From: Veillonella_A intestinalis
GTDB lineage: Bacteria; Bacillota; Negativicutes; Veillonellales; Veillonellaceae
DNA length: 27,420 bases
Direction: 5' to 3'
NCBI RefSeq assembly: GCF_943192895.1
Contig: NZ_CALPCB010000013.1
Span: 1 to 27,420, forward strand
Of this stretch, positions 12,486 through 21,412 are shown piece by piece. How positions within the stretch are numbered: the stretch's first letter is position 1; every line of letters begins with the position of its first letter. The notes under the pieces were generated by a model. The model did no database searches, was not told where the DNA came from, and saw only the letters and a program-made list of their open reading frames with translations. A program made the translations under genes and the position numbers.

Positions 12486-15331
12486 AATTATCTGCGAGTA
12501 TAGAGTTGAAGGATAATTTATCTGTAACTGCTCAAAAAGCAACTAAAGGATTAAAACAATTAGAAGAAGCGGCTCAACGAGTTAAACTTAGTGGTGTAGA
12601 AAGTGCTACCTCTAAAGCTAGTAGCTCAGTGCAAGAATTAGCTGGTAAAACTGATAATTTAAAATCACGGTTAAATGGGTTAAAGAGTGGTGTATATAGT
12701 GTTGTAATAGGCGCAAAAGACCAAGCAAGTGGTGTTGTAAAAAAGGTTAAAACACAACTTGAGGGGATTAAAGGTAAAGTTTATACGGCTACTCTTAATG
12801 TTCGACAAAATGGGAGTTTAACTAAAATAAAAGAATCTGTTACTGGTCTTGGTACTGGCATGATGATGGGAACTAGTATGGGCATGTTGGGTACAGCTGG
12901 TATTGGATTTGGAATATATGATTCTGTTAAGACATTTGCTGATTTTGAGAAAGAATTATCTACGGTTAAGGCTTTAACTGGTGCTACCGATACAGAAATG
13001 GCAAAAGTGAAAGCTAAAGCTATGGAATTAGGTGGGTCTACAGTTTTTACCGACACAGAAGTTGCTCAAGGGATGGGTGAATTACTTAAAGCTGGGGTCT
13101 CTATGAAGGATGTTATGGGAGATGCTAGTAAGGCAATGTTGGATTTAGCTAGTGCAGGTGATGTAGGTCTGGGCGAATCGGCTGAAATCATGAGCACGAC
13201 TATGAATGCATTCAAAGAGAATGATCCATCTAAAATTGCTAATCTTATGGCGGGGGCAGCTAATGCTAGTGCCACCGGCGTTAGAGAGTTAGGACAATCT
13301 TTTACAATGGTAAGTGCTGTTGCTAGTGGAGTAGGATTATCTTTTGAAGATACGACTACAGCGCTAGCTGCTTTTGCTCAAAATGGATTAAAGGGTTCTG
13401 ATGCAGGTACGTCATTAAAAACTATGCTTTTAAATTTGAGCCCTACAACTAAACAGGCTACTTTAACGATGGAGCGGTTGGGATTACTCACAGAAGAAGG
13501 TAAATCAAAATTTTATACAGCGACTGGACAATTACGGTCAATGAAAGAAATTGCTGGATTACTAAGAACATCCTTACGTGGTTTGACTGATGAACAGCGA
13601 CAGAATGCTTTAGAAACTATGTTTGGCACTGATGCTATTCGAGCCGGTAACATTCTTTTCCGTGAAGGTGCAGAAGGTATCGAAAATTATAATAAAGCAA
13701 TGAAAGGCGTAACCGCAGCTGATGTAGCCAAAGAAAAGACTGATAATTTATTAGGTTCTGTCCGGTTGTTAGGTAGTGCTTGGGATAATATGGTTATTAC
13801 ACTGATGACTAAGACAGAAGTGGGAGATGGAATTAAATCATTTGTAGATGAAATTACAAAGTTAATTACCAATTTTACAAAAGCTTCGGAGGAAAGTGGA
13901 GTTTTTACTGCTTCAGTGAAAACGCTAGGAGAAGCTCTTGAAGATTTAATAAAGAAAGCTGCTAAATTAGACGGTGGAGGTTCAATTCTTGCTATAGGCG
14001 CTTTAGCTGGTATGGGATATGGTGCTTATAAAGGTTACAAAGGCATAAAAGGATTATTCTCGCCAGGTAAAAATAGTCCAAGTGGTTTGCCAGGTATTCC
14101 TGACGTTGATACTATGACTGTTAATGCAACAACAGTTATTGTTAATGGTCAAGACTCTAATTTACCAACAGTGCCTAGTAAGGGACCAAGTAATGCTCCT
14201 AAAAATGTTCCACAACAAGTAGGGCGCTGGCAACGGTTTATGAATTTTATGGGAACCAATGGTAAATGGTTAAAACGTGGAGGCGCTGCATTAGCCGTCG
14301 GTTCAACAGCTTATGATATTGCTACCTCCGATGATAAAGTTGGTGCATCTATAAAAGGTGCTGGTGGTTTGACTGGTATGGTAGCTGGTAGTAAAGCAGG
14401 CGCAATGGCTGGTGGCGCTATAGGGTCATTCTTCGGTGGCGTTGGTGCTGCGCCTGGCGCAGCTATCGGAGGTCTTGTAGGAGGCATCGGAGGATATTTA
14501 GGTGGAGAGACATTAGCTGAAAGTATATATAGTAATTGGGATAAAGTTACAACCTATGTTTCTGATAAAACTAAGGAAATGAGCGATAAAGCTTTAGCTG
14601 ATTACCAAGCTTCACAAGAAGGTATGAGCCAAGTTACAGAAGAATCAAACGCTACGGATCAAATTATGGCAGAAGCTAGAGCACAAGCTTGGAATAATAC
14701 ATGGGAATCCATAAAAACAGGTTGGAATGAAGCTTCTAGCTGGTTTGATACTAATGTATGGCAACCTACTGCGAGTGCAGCGGATTCAGCAGGTACTGAT
14801 ATTGCTAATGGTGTTAATAGTGCTCTTAGTACGATAAAAGCAGATTGGGAAGGAATAACTACTTGGTTTGATACTAATGTATGGGGGCCATTAAGTGCTA
14901 AGGCGAGCGAAATGTCATCTTCGATTACCTCAACTATTTCTGATTTAGGTTCTAGAAGCGCTGAATTTTTAGGCTTTTCTACCGATACGGCTAAACGTAA
15001 AAATGCTACAGGGACCACTTCGTTTGCTGGTGGTTGGACAGAAATTAATGAACGAGGTGGCGAACTTATTGAATTGCCTAGTAAATCTAGAATTTATCCT
15101 CATGCTACAACGATGAAGATTCTCGAAAAAGAATTTGGCAATTTAAGTGGGGCTTCAAGTAATATTACAATTAATACTCCTAGCAACAATACTAATTCTA
15201 GTGCTTCTACAAGTGTCTCTATATCAGGTAACACGTTTGTTGTAAGAGAAGAAGCCGATATTGATAAAATAGCATATAAATTAGTTAGTTTGTTCGAGCA
15301 GAGTAAAGCAAATTATGGAGGTGCTTATTAA
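12470..15331 (+). CDS. Tail tape measure protein
   Basis: A 953-aa protein setting tail length. TTG 12470 is chosen because AGGAGG (12455-12460) lies 9 bases before it. The N-terminal 115 residues are a coiled, Ala/Lys/Gln-rich region. Residues about 125-470 are the TP901-type tape-measure core (FADFEKELSTVKALTGATDTEM, then GSTVFTDTEVAQGMGELLKAGVS, GLSFEDTTTALAAFAQNG). A Gly/Ala-rich hydrophobic segment at about 635-685 could insert in the host membrane, and two WFDTNVW repeats follow. The C-terminus has the usual GWTEINERGGELIELPSKSRIYPHA motif. It is short for a myovirus and predicts a modest tail, roughly 1.5 angstrom per residue by the usual rule. Confidence 0.92.
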   Translation: MANEMKLSASIELKDNLSVTAQKATKGLKQLEEAAQRVKLSGVESATSKASSSVQELAGKTDNLKSRLNGLKSGVYSVVIGAKDQASGVVKKVKTQLEGIKGKVYTATLNVRQNGSLTKIKESVTGLGTGMMMGTSMGMLGTAGIGFGIYDSVKTFADFEKELSTVKALTGATDTEMAKVKAKAMELGGSTVFTDTEVAQGMGELLKAGVSMKDVMGDASKAMLDLASAGDVGLGESAEIMSTTMNAFKENDPSKIANLMAGAANASATGVRELGQSFTMVSAVASGVGLSFEDTTTALAAFAQNGLKGSDAGTSLKTMLLNLSPTTKQATLTMERLGLLTEEGKSKFYTATGQLRSMKEIAGLLRTSLRGLTDEQRQNALETMFGTDAIRAGNILFREGAEGIENYNKAMKGVTAADVAKEKTDNLLGSVRLLGSAWDNMVITLMTKTEVGDGIKSFVDEITKLITNFTKASEESGVFTASVKTLGEALEDLIKKAAKLDGGGSILAIGALAGMGYGAYKGYKGIKGLFSPGKNSPSGLPGIPDVDTMTVNATTVIVNGQDSNLPTVPSKGPSNAPKNVPQQVGRWQRFMNFMGTNGKWLKRGGAALAVGSTAYDIATSDDKVGASIKGAGGLTGMVAGSKAGAMAGGAIGSFFGGVGAAPGAAIGGLVGGIGGYLGGETLAESIYSNWDKVTTYVSDKTKEMSDKALADYQASQEGMSQVTEESNATDQIMAEARAQAWNNTWESIKTGWNEASSWFDTNVWQPTASAADSAGTDIANGVNSALSTIKADWEGITTWFDTNVWGPLSAKASEMSSSITSTISDLGSRSAEFLGFSTDTAKRKNATGTTSFAGGWTEINERGGELIELPSKSRIYPHATTMKILEKEFGNLSGASSNITINTPSNNTNSSASTSVSISGNTFVVREEADIDKIAYKLVSLFEQSKANYGGAY
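14741..14894 (+). repeat. Repeat inside the tape measure gene (WFDTNVW)
   Basis: An identical 21-base stretch occurs at 14741-14761 and 14874-14894, coding WFDTNVW in two approximate 44-residue units (W..I..GW....SWFDTNVWQP, then W.GI..TWFDTNVWGP). It looks like an internal tandem duplication. Confidence 0.75.
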
Positions 15332-16026
15332 TGGCTGGACTAGGTTCAATTTTAAATTTGCTATCAATAGCTCTCTTAAAGGCTGCTAGGGAACGAGAAA
15401 CCATTGTTTTATCTTGCCAGGGTGAACGGTTTGTTATTCCTGTTACTCCCCAAAAAATTAGTGTAACAGATGGACAGAATAATAAAGTGATGAATATAAC
15501 CCAAATTGGTGAAATTTTAGTTTTTGGTATGCCAAAACTTCAAACCATTTCATTTAGCTCTTTTTTCCCTAATCCTGAAAAAGGTTATCCTTTTGTTGTA
15601 GGTGATAATAGGACGCCCGCAGAATGCAGGGCACTGATAAAGAAGTGGAAAGAAATGAGACAGCCAGTTCGTGTTATTATTACAAGTCTTGATATTAATT
15701 TGGCTGTAGGGATTGGAGCGTTTGATTGTGAAAGAAATGATGGAACAGGTGATATTTATTATTCAATAACGTTTACTGAACATAAAGATTTGAATACTCC
15801 ATTGGCTAATAATGTTGCACAAATTACAGAAGCTACAGGATTAAGAGAGCGAGCTGGTAGTGTGGATGCGACTACAGCAACAATGACTAGTAAAGCTGCA
15901 GATGTGCTTGATGTAGCAAAAAAAGCGTATGGAGATTATAAGCACTGGAAACGAGTAGTTGAAGGTAATAGTTTAAAAGATTTAGCAATTAATAATGTCA
16001 CAAAAATTAGAAAGTTAAAGGTGTAA
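15331..16026 (+). CDS. LysM-type tail protein (XkdP-like)
   Basis: A 231-aa protein starting within the tape-measure stop (TAATG). The first 155 residues match the XkdP style (CQGERFVIPVTPQKISVTDGQNN, FSSFFP, RALIKKWKEMRQPVRVIIT, YSITFTEHKDLNTP). The C-terminus (about 185-231), with VLDVAKKAYGDYKHWKRVVEGNSL, reads as a LysM-like domain of the kind that closes XkdP and T4 gp53-type proteins. It joins the tail tube or hub to the baseplate. Four-gene order from tape measure onward matches PBSX. Confidence 0.88.
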   Translation: MAGLGSILNLLSIALLKAARERETIVLSCQGERFVIPVTPQKISVTDGQNNKVMNITQIGEILVFGMPKLQTISFSSFFPNPEKGYPFVVGDNRTPAECRALIKKWKEMRQPVRVIITSLDINLAVGIGAFDCERNDGTGDIYYSITFTEHKDLNTPLANNVAQITEATGLRERAGSVDATTATMTSKAADVLDVAKKAYGDYKHWKRVVEGNSLKDLAINNVTKIRKLKV

Positions 16027-16028
16027 GC

Positions 16029-17012
16029 ATGATCATTAAGTACAAAACTAATGATGGTACTGATGTTGATATGTCTAATGTAGTTGAAAAAATTAATTGG
16101 AGTGGCTCTCGCATTCAAGTGGCACGAGTTCTGGAATTTTCATATGTACAAGATGGGCGGGATGCTTTACTTCCTGTCCATTCTTTATCATGTGGTCAAA
16201 CAATATATGGCTATGACGAAAGTGGAATCTTGCAGTTTCAAGGTAATATTTACTCTGTAGAACGAAATACAGAAGGTTCTTTGATTACTATACGTTGTTA
16301 TGACAATTTATTTATTTTGTGTAAATCTAAAACTACTAAAAAGTTTGTAAATGTATTAGCTGAAGACATTGTCAGAAGTGTTTGTGCTGAATTAGGCGTA
16401 AAAGTTGGGAAACTGCCAATATCCGATAAGAAGTTGAGCTTTATTGCCTCAGAAAAAACAGGATATCAGATAATCATGATGGCATATACTCAATTGTCAA
16501 AAACTACTAATAAAAAATATCAACCGATAATGACAGGAGATCTGCTTGAAATTATTGAAAAGGGGAGTCGCATAGAAACTTTTGAAGCTAATCAATATGT
16601 GAATACTAACGATAGTACATATCGTGAAAGCATAGAAAATATGGTTAATTCTATTAGGATTACAGATGAACAAGGTAATTTAATAGGTTATCAGCAAAAT
16701 GTCGATGATATAAAAAAATATTCTCAAATTCAGGATGTTTATAAAACAAATCCAAAAGTTAACACTCAAGAAGCTGTTAAAGCTATGTTAAAAGGGCCTG
16801 AACAAACAGGTGTATTAGAGCTTTTGGGTGATTATGCGGTTAAATCATCATATTCAATTAAAATTAGTGACAGTATAGTTAATTTGACAGGACAATTTTG
16901 GATTAAATCAGACCATCACTTATTTATTGATGGCAATCATACAATGAAAGTAGAAATAGAATTTGAAAATCTGATGAATGAAGAAAAAGTAGAGGATAAG
17001 AAGGTGGAATAA
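16029..17012 (+). CDS. Baseplate hub protein (XkdQ-like)
   Basis: A 327-aa protein of the XkdQ/YqbQ group, related to P2 gpD and T4 gp27 hub proteins. Visible features are the N-terminal INWSGSRIQVARVLEFSYVQDGRD, the barrel segment LSCGQTIYGYDESGILQFQGNIYSVERN, and a middle domain with VCAELGVKVGKL. The C-terminus carries VLELLGDYAVKSSYSIKISDS and FWIKSDHHLFIDGNHTMKVEIEFE. It starts 2 bases after the preceding stop and its stop overlaps the next ATG. Confidence 0.9.
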   Translation: MIIKYKTNDGTDVDMSNVVEKINWSGSRIQVARVLEFSYVQDGRDALLPVHSLSCGQTIYGYDESGILQFQGNIYSVERNTEGSLITIRCYDNLFILCKSKTTKKFVNVLAEDIVRSVCAELGVKVGKLPISDKKLSFIASEKTGYQIIMMAYTQLSKTTNKKYQPIMTGDLLEIIEKGSRIETFEANQYVNTNDSTYRESIENMVNSIRITDEQGNLIGYQQNVDDIKKYSQIQDVYKTNPKVNTQEAVKAMLKGPEQTGVLELLGDYAVKSSYSIKISDSIVNLTGQFWIKSDHHLFIDGNHTMKVEIEFENLMNEEKVEDKKVE

Positions 17013-17446
17013 TGGCAGAACAAATACCAACAGCAGCACAATCTGCTTCAAAGCTAGTAGATATGGTTAATGGTATAGCACTTGATGCCCGACCAAGGCA
17101 AACTATGATAGGAATTATTCTGGCACCTCCACCGAATATTCAAGTGCAACTTAACGATATTATTTTGACTAAAGAAGATGTGTACATTAGTAAATATTTG
17201 TTAATTGGTTATGAGCGCACAGCTAAAGGGATTATAAAATCTGAAACTCAACCTAGAGCTGGAGGCGGTGGTTATGCTGAGTTTGCTAGTCATACTCATG
17301 AAATTAATAACCCTTATACTGATAATATTATTTACACGGATACATTGAAACCAGGCGATAGGGTGAGTGTAACTCCTGTTTATGATCCTTCTGGACAAGA
17401 AGACCAACTTTATATTATTGAAGATGAGGTGGTTAGATTAACATGA
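17012..17446 (+). CDS. DUF2577 baseplate protein (XkdR-like)
   Basis: A 144-aa protein with the DUF2577 pattern: IALDARPRQTMIGIILAPPPNIQVQLNDI, ISKYLLIGYERTAKG, then SHTHEINNPYT, LKPGDRVSVTPVYDPSGQEDQLYIIEDEV. The fold is an OB-like barrel found next to the hub. The HxH pair could bind a metal ion, as seen in some spike-tip proteins, but that is inference. Overlaps both neighbours by 1-4 bases. Confidence 0.88.
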   Translation: MAEQIPTAAQSASKLVDMVNGIALDARPRQTMIGIILAPPPNIQVQLNDIILTKEDVYISKYLLIGYERTAKGIIKSETQPRAGGGGYAEFASHTHEINNPYTDNIIYTDTLKPGDRVSVTPVYDPSGQEDQLYIIEDEVVRLT

Positions 17447-17868
17447 GTGATAATTATCCCTTTGTAACAGGGGCGAATGCTAAAGAGGAAGCAAAAAAGT
17501 TGCCTGTTTTCACAGAATTTGCTTGGGATTTTGATACAAATACATTTAAATATGATAGCAACGGCAGGCGTAAGACTGTTGTAGAAAATGAAGCATTGAA
17601 AGTTTGGATTTATAAAGCCTTACAAACAGAAAGATATCAATATTTAGCTTATTCTTGGCAATATGGTATAGAAGTAAAGCCTTTTATAGGTAAAGTAATG
17701 CAGGTTAAGGAGCGTTATTTAGAATTAAAACGTGTAATAGTTGAATGTTTAATGGTAAATCCATATATCATTAGCATTGACTCTGTAGATTTTACTACTA
17801 AAGAGGATACTGTATTAGCTGAAATTTATTTAACAACAGTATATGGAGAGGTGAATGTAAATGTATAA
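17443..17868 (+). CDS. DUF2634 baseplate wedge protein (XkdS, gp25-like)
   Basis: A 141-aa protein with the DUF2634/gp25 character: FAWDFDTNTFKYDSNGRRKTVVENEALKVWIYKALQTERYQYLAYSWQYG, followed by IGKVMQVKERYLELKRVIVECLMVNPYI and a final beta pair TVLAEIYLTTVYGEVNVNV. gp25-like proteins connect the sheath to the baseplate and start contraction. It overlaps its neighbours by 4 and 8 bases. Confidence 0.9.
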   Translation: MSDNYPFVTGANAKEEAKKLPVFTEFAWDFDTNTFKYDSNGRRKTVVENEALKVWIYKALQTERYQYLAYSWQYGIEVKPFIGKVMQVKERYLELKRVIVECLMVNPYIISIDSVDFTTKEDTVLAEIYLTTVYGEVNVNV

Positions 17869-18910
17869 TGCTAGAGACCAGGCCATCATTTTGAAGGAAC
17901 TACAGGATTATTCTCAACTACCAGTTAGTAAAATAGAAGGCACTTTTGAATACGATGTATTTGCTTCTAACTCTATCGAGTTCAGCAAGACTGAAGTCGA
18001 GATAGAGCAGGCTTATAAAGCAGCGTTTATTCTAACGTCATGGGGAGATTATTTGACTTATGCAGCTAGCGGCTTAGGGGTTGAACGTAAACTGGCAGTG
18101 GCTGCAAAAGGATATGTAACAGTAACTGGCAATGGAGATGTACCTGCCGGTAGTTTATTTGCAACAGTAGATGGTATACAATTTAGGACTACAGAATTCT
18201 GTGCTGTAAAAAATAGTGCTGATATACCAATCGAAGCGACTAAACCAGGAATAGAAGGCAATGTTAAAGAGGGATTAATTACAGTTATTTCTTTATCTAT
18301 TCCAGGTATTATGAGTGTAACTAATAATGCGGCTACTTATGATGGATTTGACGAAGAACTCGATGAGGAATTAAAGCAACGAGTTCTTTTTAAGTATAGG
18401 AATGCTATTACATCAGGCAACGAAAATCATTATAAGTTGTGGGCGATGAGTGTTCCAGGGGTTGGCGCAGTTACTGTTAGAAAATTATGGAAAGGTAGAG
18501 GAACGGTAAAGGTTGTTATTATGGATGCAAATCATGAGCCTGCATCTGATTCTTTACTTAATCAAGTTAGAGATTATATTGATTCACAAAGACCAGCTAC
18601 CGCAGACGTTACGATAGTGGCACCTTCAACTAAACCAATCGAAATTCGTATTCATGGTGTGATAGGAACATTGGACGAAGATGGTGTTAAAAAAGCGATT
18701 AAATCATTTCTATCCACCGAGTTGTTTAATGGAGAGTCATTGAGCACTGCTCAGGTAGGGCATATTATCTTAGACAATAAAGAGACAGGAGTTTCTGATT
18801 ATACAGATATCGAACTAGTTGATACTACTAATTCAATATCTGCTAGTAAAATTATATTGAATCAGGATGAATTACCTAAAATAACTAAGGTGGTGGTGAT
18901 TAATGACTGA
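17861..18910 (+). CDS. Baseplate J-like protein (XkdT, gp47-like)
   Basis: A 349-aa protein with the Baseplate_J architecture: helix KAAFILTSWGDYLTYAASGLGVERK, the conserved GYVTVTGNGDVPAGSLFATVDGIQFRTTE strand block (about residues 84-112), then DGFDEELDEELKQRVLFKYRN, GNENHYKLWAMSVPGVGAVTVRKLWKGRGTVKVVI and a C-terminal domain with PSTKPIEIRIHG. It forms the outer wedge with the DUF2634 protein. Gene overlaps of 8 bases on both sides indicate translational coupling. Confidence 0.92.
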   Translation: MYNARDQAIILKELQDYSQLPVSKIEGTFEYDVFASNSIEFSKTEVEIEQAYKAAFILTSWGDYLTYAASGLGVERKLAVAAKGYVTVTGNGDVPAGSLFATVDGIQFRTTEFCAVKNSADIPIEATKPGIEGNVKEGLITVISLSIPGIMSVTNNAATYDGFDEELDEELKQRVLFKYRNAITSGNENHYKLWAMSVPGVGAVTVRKLWKGRGTVKVVIMDANHEPASDSLLNQVRDYIDSQRPATADVTIVAPSTKPIEIRIHGVIGTLDEDGVKKAIKSFLSTELFNGESLSTAQVGHIILDNKETGVSDYTDIELVDTTNSISASKIILNQDELPKITKVVVIND

Positions 18911-19544
18911 TTTTAACTTATTGCGAGTTGAACCGGTAAATGTGCTTAGATATTTGCCTAAGTTTTTAGCAACAGATTTTGCGTTCAAACGAATTCAAGA
19001 TACATTATCATGGGAACATGAACAACAACGCTTAAAATTAATTGATGTAGTAAAACAATTTTATGTTAGTACAGCCACTTGGGGCCTCTCAGATTGGGAG
19101 GCCTTTTTAGGTATAGAAAAAAAGACCGATAATATTGAATTACGTAGGCAGGCAATTTTAATTAGGCTTAATAATGAAGACGTTGTTAATGCTGTATTTT
19201 TAAATCGATTAATAAATCAATATGTAGCTGACGAAAGCGGATATGTGATTGAGCATCCTAATGATGATGCGTTGGACATTATGCTTCCAGATGGAAAAAT
19301 AACAGATTGGGATGCGCTCGTTTCAGACCTTAATACATATATTCCTGCACATATTGGTTGGATTTATAAAGCGTATTTACAGGCTGAGAATGAAATAATC
19401 GCGGGTGGAGTAATTAGCACTTGTGAGGTCATTACCATAGAAGCAGATAAAGGGTATCGGGAGCCTGTATTAGAGGAAACAAGTATATATGCTTCAGGGG
19501 TTATTAGTGATTGTACAACTATTAATATAGTTTCAGATAATTAG
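18903..19544 (+). CDS. DUF2313 tail protein (XkdU/YmfQ-like)
   Basis: A 213-aa protein with the DUF2313 pattern: LRYLPKFLATDFAFKRIQDTLSWEHEQQRLKLIDVVKQFYVSTATWGLSDWEAFLGI, then ELRRQAILIRL and YIPAHIGWIYKAYL. It is the equivalent of P2 gpI, the baseplate piece that attaches the tail fibre. The C-terminal tail has a near-duplicate motif (GVISTCEVITIEAD and GVISDCTTINIVSD), likely a small fibre-docking element. The fibre gene follows 15 bases later. Confidence 0.88.
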   Translation: MTDFNLLRVEPVNVLRYLPKFLATDFAFKRIQDTLSWEHEQQRLKLIDVVKQFYVSTATWGLSDWEAFLGIEKKTDNIELRRQAILIRLNNEDVVNAVFLNRLINQYVADESGYVIEHPNDDALDIMLPDGKITDWDALVSDLNTYIPAHIGWIYKAYLQAENEIIAGGVISTCEVITIEADKGYREPVLEETSIYASGVISDCTTINIVSDN

Positions 19545-19559
19545 AAGAAGGAGAATAAT

Positions 19560-21056
19560 ATGGCAGTTAATACAGGCCAGTTTTCTGGTGTAAAAATTAC
19601 TAATTTAGGGAAAATAATTATTGCCCAGTCTTTAAAGGGGCAAAAGGTAGATATAGAAAATATAGTGTTGGGGGATGGATTATTAGAGGATAATGTTGAT
19701 TATGAAACATTAACTAGTGTTAAGCATGAAGTTATGCGTATACCTATTGCAGAATTTAATGTGTTAGAAAATGGACAGTATGAAGTTACGTTTACCTTTG
19801 ATAATAAAAATTTAACAGAAGGTTTTTGGCATCGTGAAATTGGTATTTTAGCTAGTGTAGATGGTGGTCCAGAACAGTTATACGCTTATGCTTATGCTGG
19901 GACTAGAGCATCGTGGATATATGATAATAGTACGCCTATTAGCGAAAGAATTTTGAAAGCTTCTTTCCGTGTAGGGAACACTGATAATTTTACGATTAAG
20001 TTAGGTAGTTTAGCATATGTAACTAGAGAAGTGCTAGAAAAAGAAGTTCGAGAAACGCTAGCAACTCATACGGACAATAATGTATTAGATCATCCTGATG
20101 GTAGTGTAACAGTAGCAAAGTTGGCTGATATGAAAAGCTTAAAATCTGGCACATACAACGGAATAACTGTTAATACAAAAGGTCTTGTGACACAAGCAGT
20201 TGATAATAAGTATATTGGTAATTTGAGCAGAGATATAACTACAGCTCAAGACTGGAATTATTTTACAACGCCTGGAATTTATAAGATTTCAGCAGCAGCG
20301 CACAATGGGGCTAATGCGCCGGGAAAAACATTAACAGATGTGCCAATTGCTACGACAGGGACTTTAGTGGTTGTTGAAGCAAGTAGTGGAGCAATATCTC
20401 AGTTTTATACACAAAGCGGCAATAATAATGGTTTAACCTCTATTTCGCGTACTAGATATGCAGGGGCTTGGGGGAGTTGGACGGCAAGCTATTCTGTCAA
20501 TAGAATTAAAGAACTATTAAATGATATTGCAATGGCATATTTACCTTTATTGGGTGGAACGATTTCAGGTGACACAACTTTTCTTAAAAAAGTCATAGTA
20601 CCTACGTTAGCGGTTGGTACTAAGACAAAAGAAGCTGCGAGTGCTGAATTTGTCCAAAATGAATTATTAGCAATGTTAACCGATGTTCAATTTATGCAGG
20701 CAGTTATAAATGCAATTGGAAAACAAACGTTAGCTAGTTTAGGTGTTAAATACAATTTTGATAATCCAAACGCTTGGAGCATCTGCTTCGGCAGGCTTTT
20801 TGGGGGATTAATTATCCAAGGTGGAAGTGCCGATATGCCGCAAAATGTAAGCTATGTAGACAAATCATATCCAATCAATTTTACGAATAAATTACTTGCT
20901 GTTATTGTCTGGGACACAAATGCTACAAGCGGTGTCACTAGTACCGCTAATCTATCTATTTCAAGTGATATGTCAACATCTAATTTAGATAAATTTAGGG
21001 CTATTACGTCATCGAATGTACTCGGTGCGTTTGGCTGGTTAGCGATTGGTAATTAA
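19560..21056 (+). CDS. Tail fibre protein with switchable C-terminus
   Basis: A 498-aa receptor-binding protein. The N-terminal 160 residues are the usual fibre attachment domain (GQFSGVKITNLGKIIIAQSLKG, LTEGFWHREIGILA, ILKASFRVGNTDNFTIKLGSLAYVTRE). Residues about 240-320 form a pyocin-knob-like domain (DWNYFTTPGIYKISAAAHNGA, FYTQSGNNNGLTSISRTRYAGAWGSWTA). The tip starts at about 400 and ends GWLAIGN. Residues 417-422 (LIIQGG) are encoded by an 18-bp site that is repeated in inverted orientation downstream, so the last 76 residues can be exchanged. Those residues decide receptor binding, so the switch would change host or phase-variant specificity. Confidence 0.92.
   Translation: MAVNTGQFSGVKITNLGKIIIAQSLKGQKVDIENIVLGDGLLEDNVDYETLTSVKHEVMRIPIAEFNVLENGQYEVTFTFDNKNLTEGFWHREIGILASVDGGPEQLYAYAYAGTRASWIYDNSTPISERILKASFRVGNTDNFTIKLGSLAYVTREVLEKEVRETLATHTDNNVLDHPDGSVTVAKLADMKSLKSGTYNGITVNTKGLVTQAVDNKYIGNLSRDITTAQDWNYFTTPGIYKISAAAHNGANAPGKTLTDVPIATTGTLVVVEASSGAISQFYTQSGNNNGLTSISRTRYAGAWGSWTASYSVNRIKELLNDIAMAYLPLLGGTISGDTTFLKKVIVPTLAVGTKTKEAASAEFVQNELLAMLTDVQFMQAVINAIGKQTLASLGVKYNFDNPNAWSICFGRLFGGLIIQGGSADMPQNVSYVDKSYPINFTNKLLAVIVWDTNATSGVTSTANLSISSDMSTSNLDKFRAITSSNVLGAFGWLAIGN
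20808..20825 (+). repeat. Inversion site, left copy (in fibre gene)
   Basis: TTAATTATCCAAGGTGGA, codons for residues 417-422 of the fibre. It matches the inverse complement of 21263-21280 at 17 of 18 positions; the single difference is A/G at position 4. Flanks do not match, so the repeat ends are sharp. Confidence 0.88.
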
Positions 21057-21058
21057 AT

Positions 21059-21280
21059 TTAACTATCGCGCCCAATTGCGATATAGCAAGCGTGCGATAT
21101 ACCAGTTAATTGGCTGGCAATATGTATAGTCGTTTTAGAGATATTATTTACACTAATTGCAACTGGATTATTACTATTACTATAATGGACTGCCACAGCC
21201 GTAAATTGGTTGTGCAAAAAACTGATTGGCAATGTAATATTTACATTTTCTTGTGCCATAAATCCACCTTGGATAACTAA
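21059..21280 (-). other. Silent alternative C-terminal cassette of the tail fibre
   Basis: On the minus strand the frame that passes through the right inversion site reads VIQGG, then F, then a 66-residue segment beginning MAQENVNITLPISFLHNQF and ending YIAIGRDS. It resembles the expressed tip: YPINFTNKLLAVIVW aligns with LPISFLHNQFTAVAVH, and GWLAIGN with CYIAIGRDS. It has no ribosome site before its ATG, no promoter, and is not a free-standing gene. After inversion the fibre would be 489 aa, with this tip. The 5' half of the frame upstream of the repeat is unrelated to fibre. Confidence 0.82.
21263..21280 (-). repeat. Inversion site, right copy (inverted)
   Basis: On the minus strand it reads TTAGTTATCCAAGGTGGA. 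It lies just upstream of the silent fibre cassette and in the same reading frame as the left copy. Confidence 0.88.
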
Positions 21281-21412
21281 AAGGTGAGAAAAGAGGCATT
21301 ATAACTGTGAGAATAGACTGATAATAAACAAATATCAAGCATTTATTAATGCAGATGTGGAAAGGCTTAGTAGTTAATTAATAGTAGGATAATACTCGAC
21401 GTAAACCAAACA

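Larger units (their letters stand above)
20808..21280. mobile_element. Invertible tail-fibre segment (about 473 bp)
   Basis: Two inverted 18-bp repeats flank two opposed fibre C-termini that meet tail to tail at 21056/21059. Inversion exchanges which C-terminus is fused to residue 422 of the fibre, keeping the frame. The adjacent tyrosine recombinase is the candidate invertase. Confidence 0.82.

Noticed and set aside
12781..15018. Several minus-strand frames of 60-120 codons within the tape measure gene
   Set aside because: They lack ribosome sites and recognisable sequence and mirror the plus-strand coding gene.
21059..21259. Stand-alone minus-strand gene
   Set aside because: It has no ribosome site or promoter, and its frame continues through the inversion repeat; it is better explained as the silent fibre tip.
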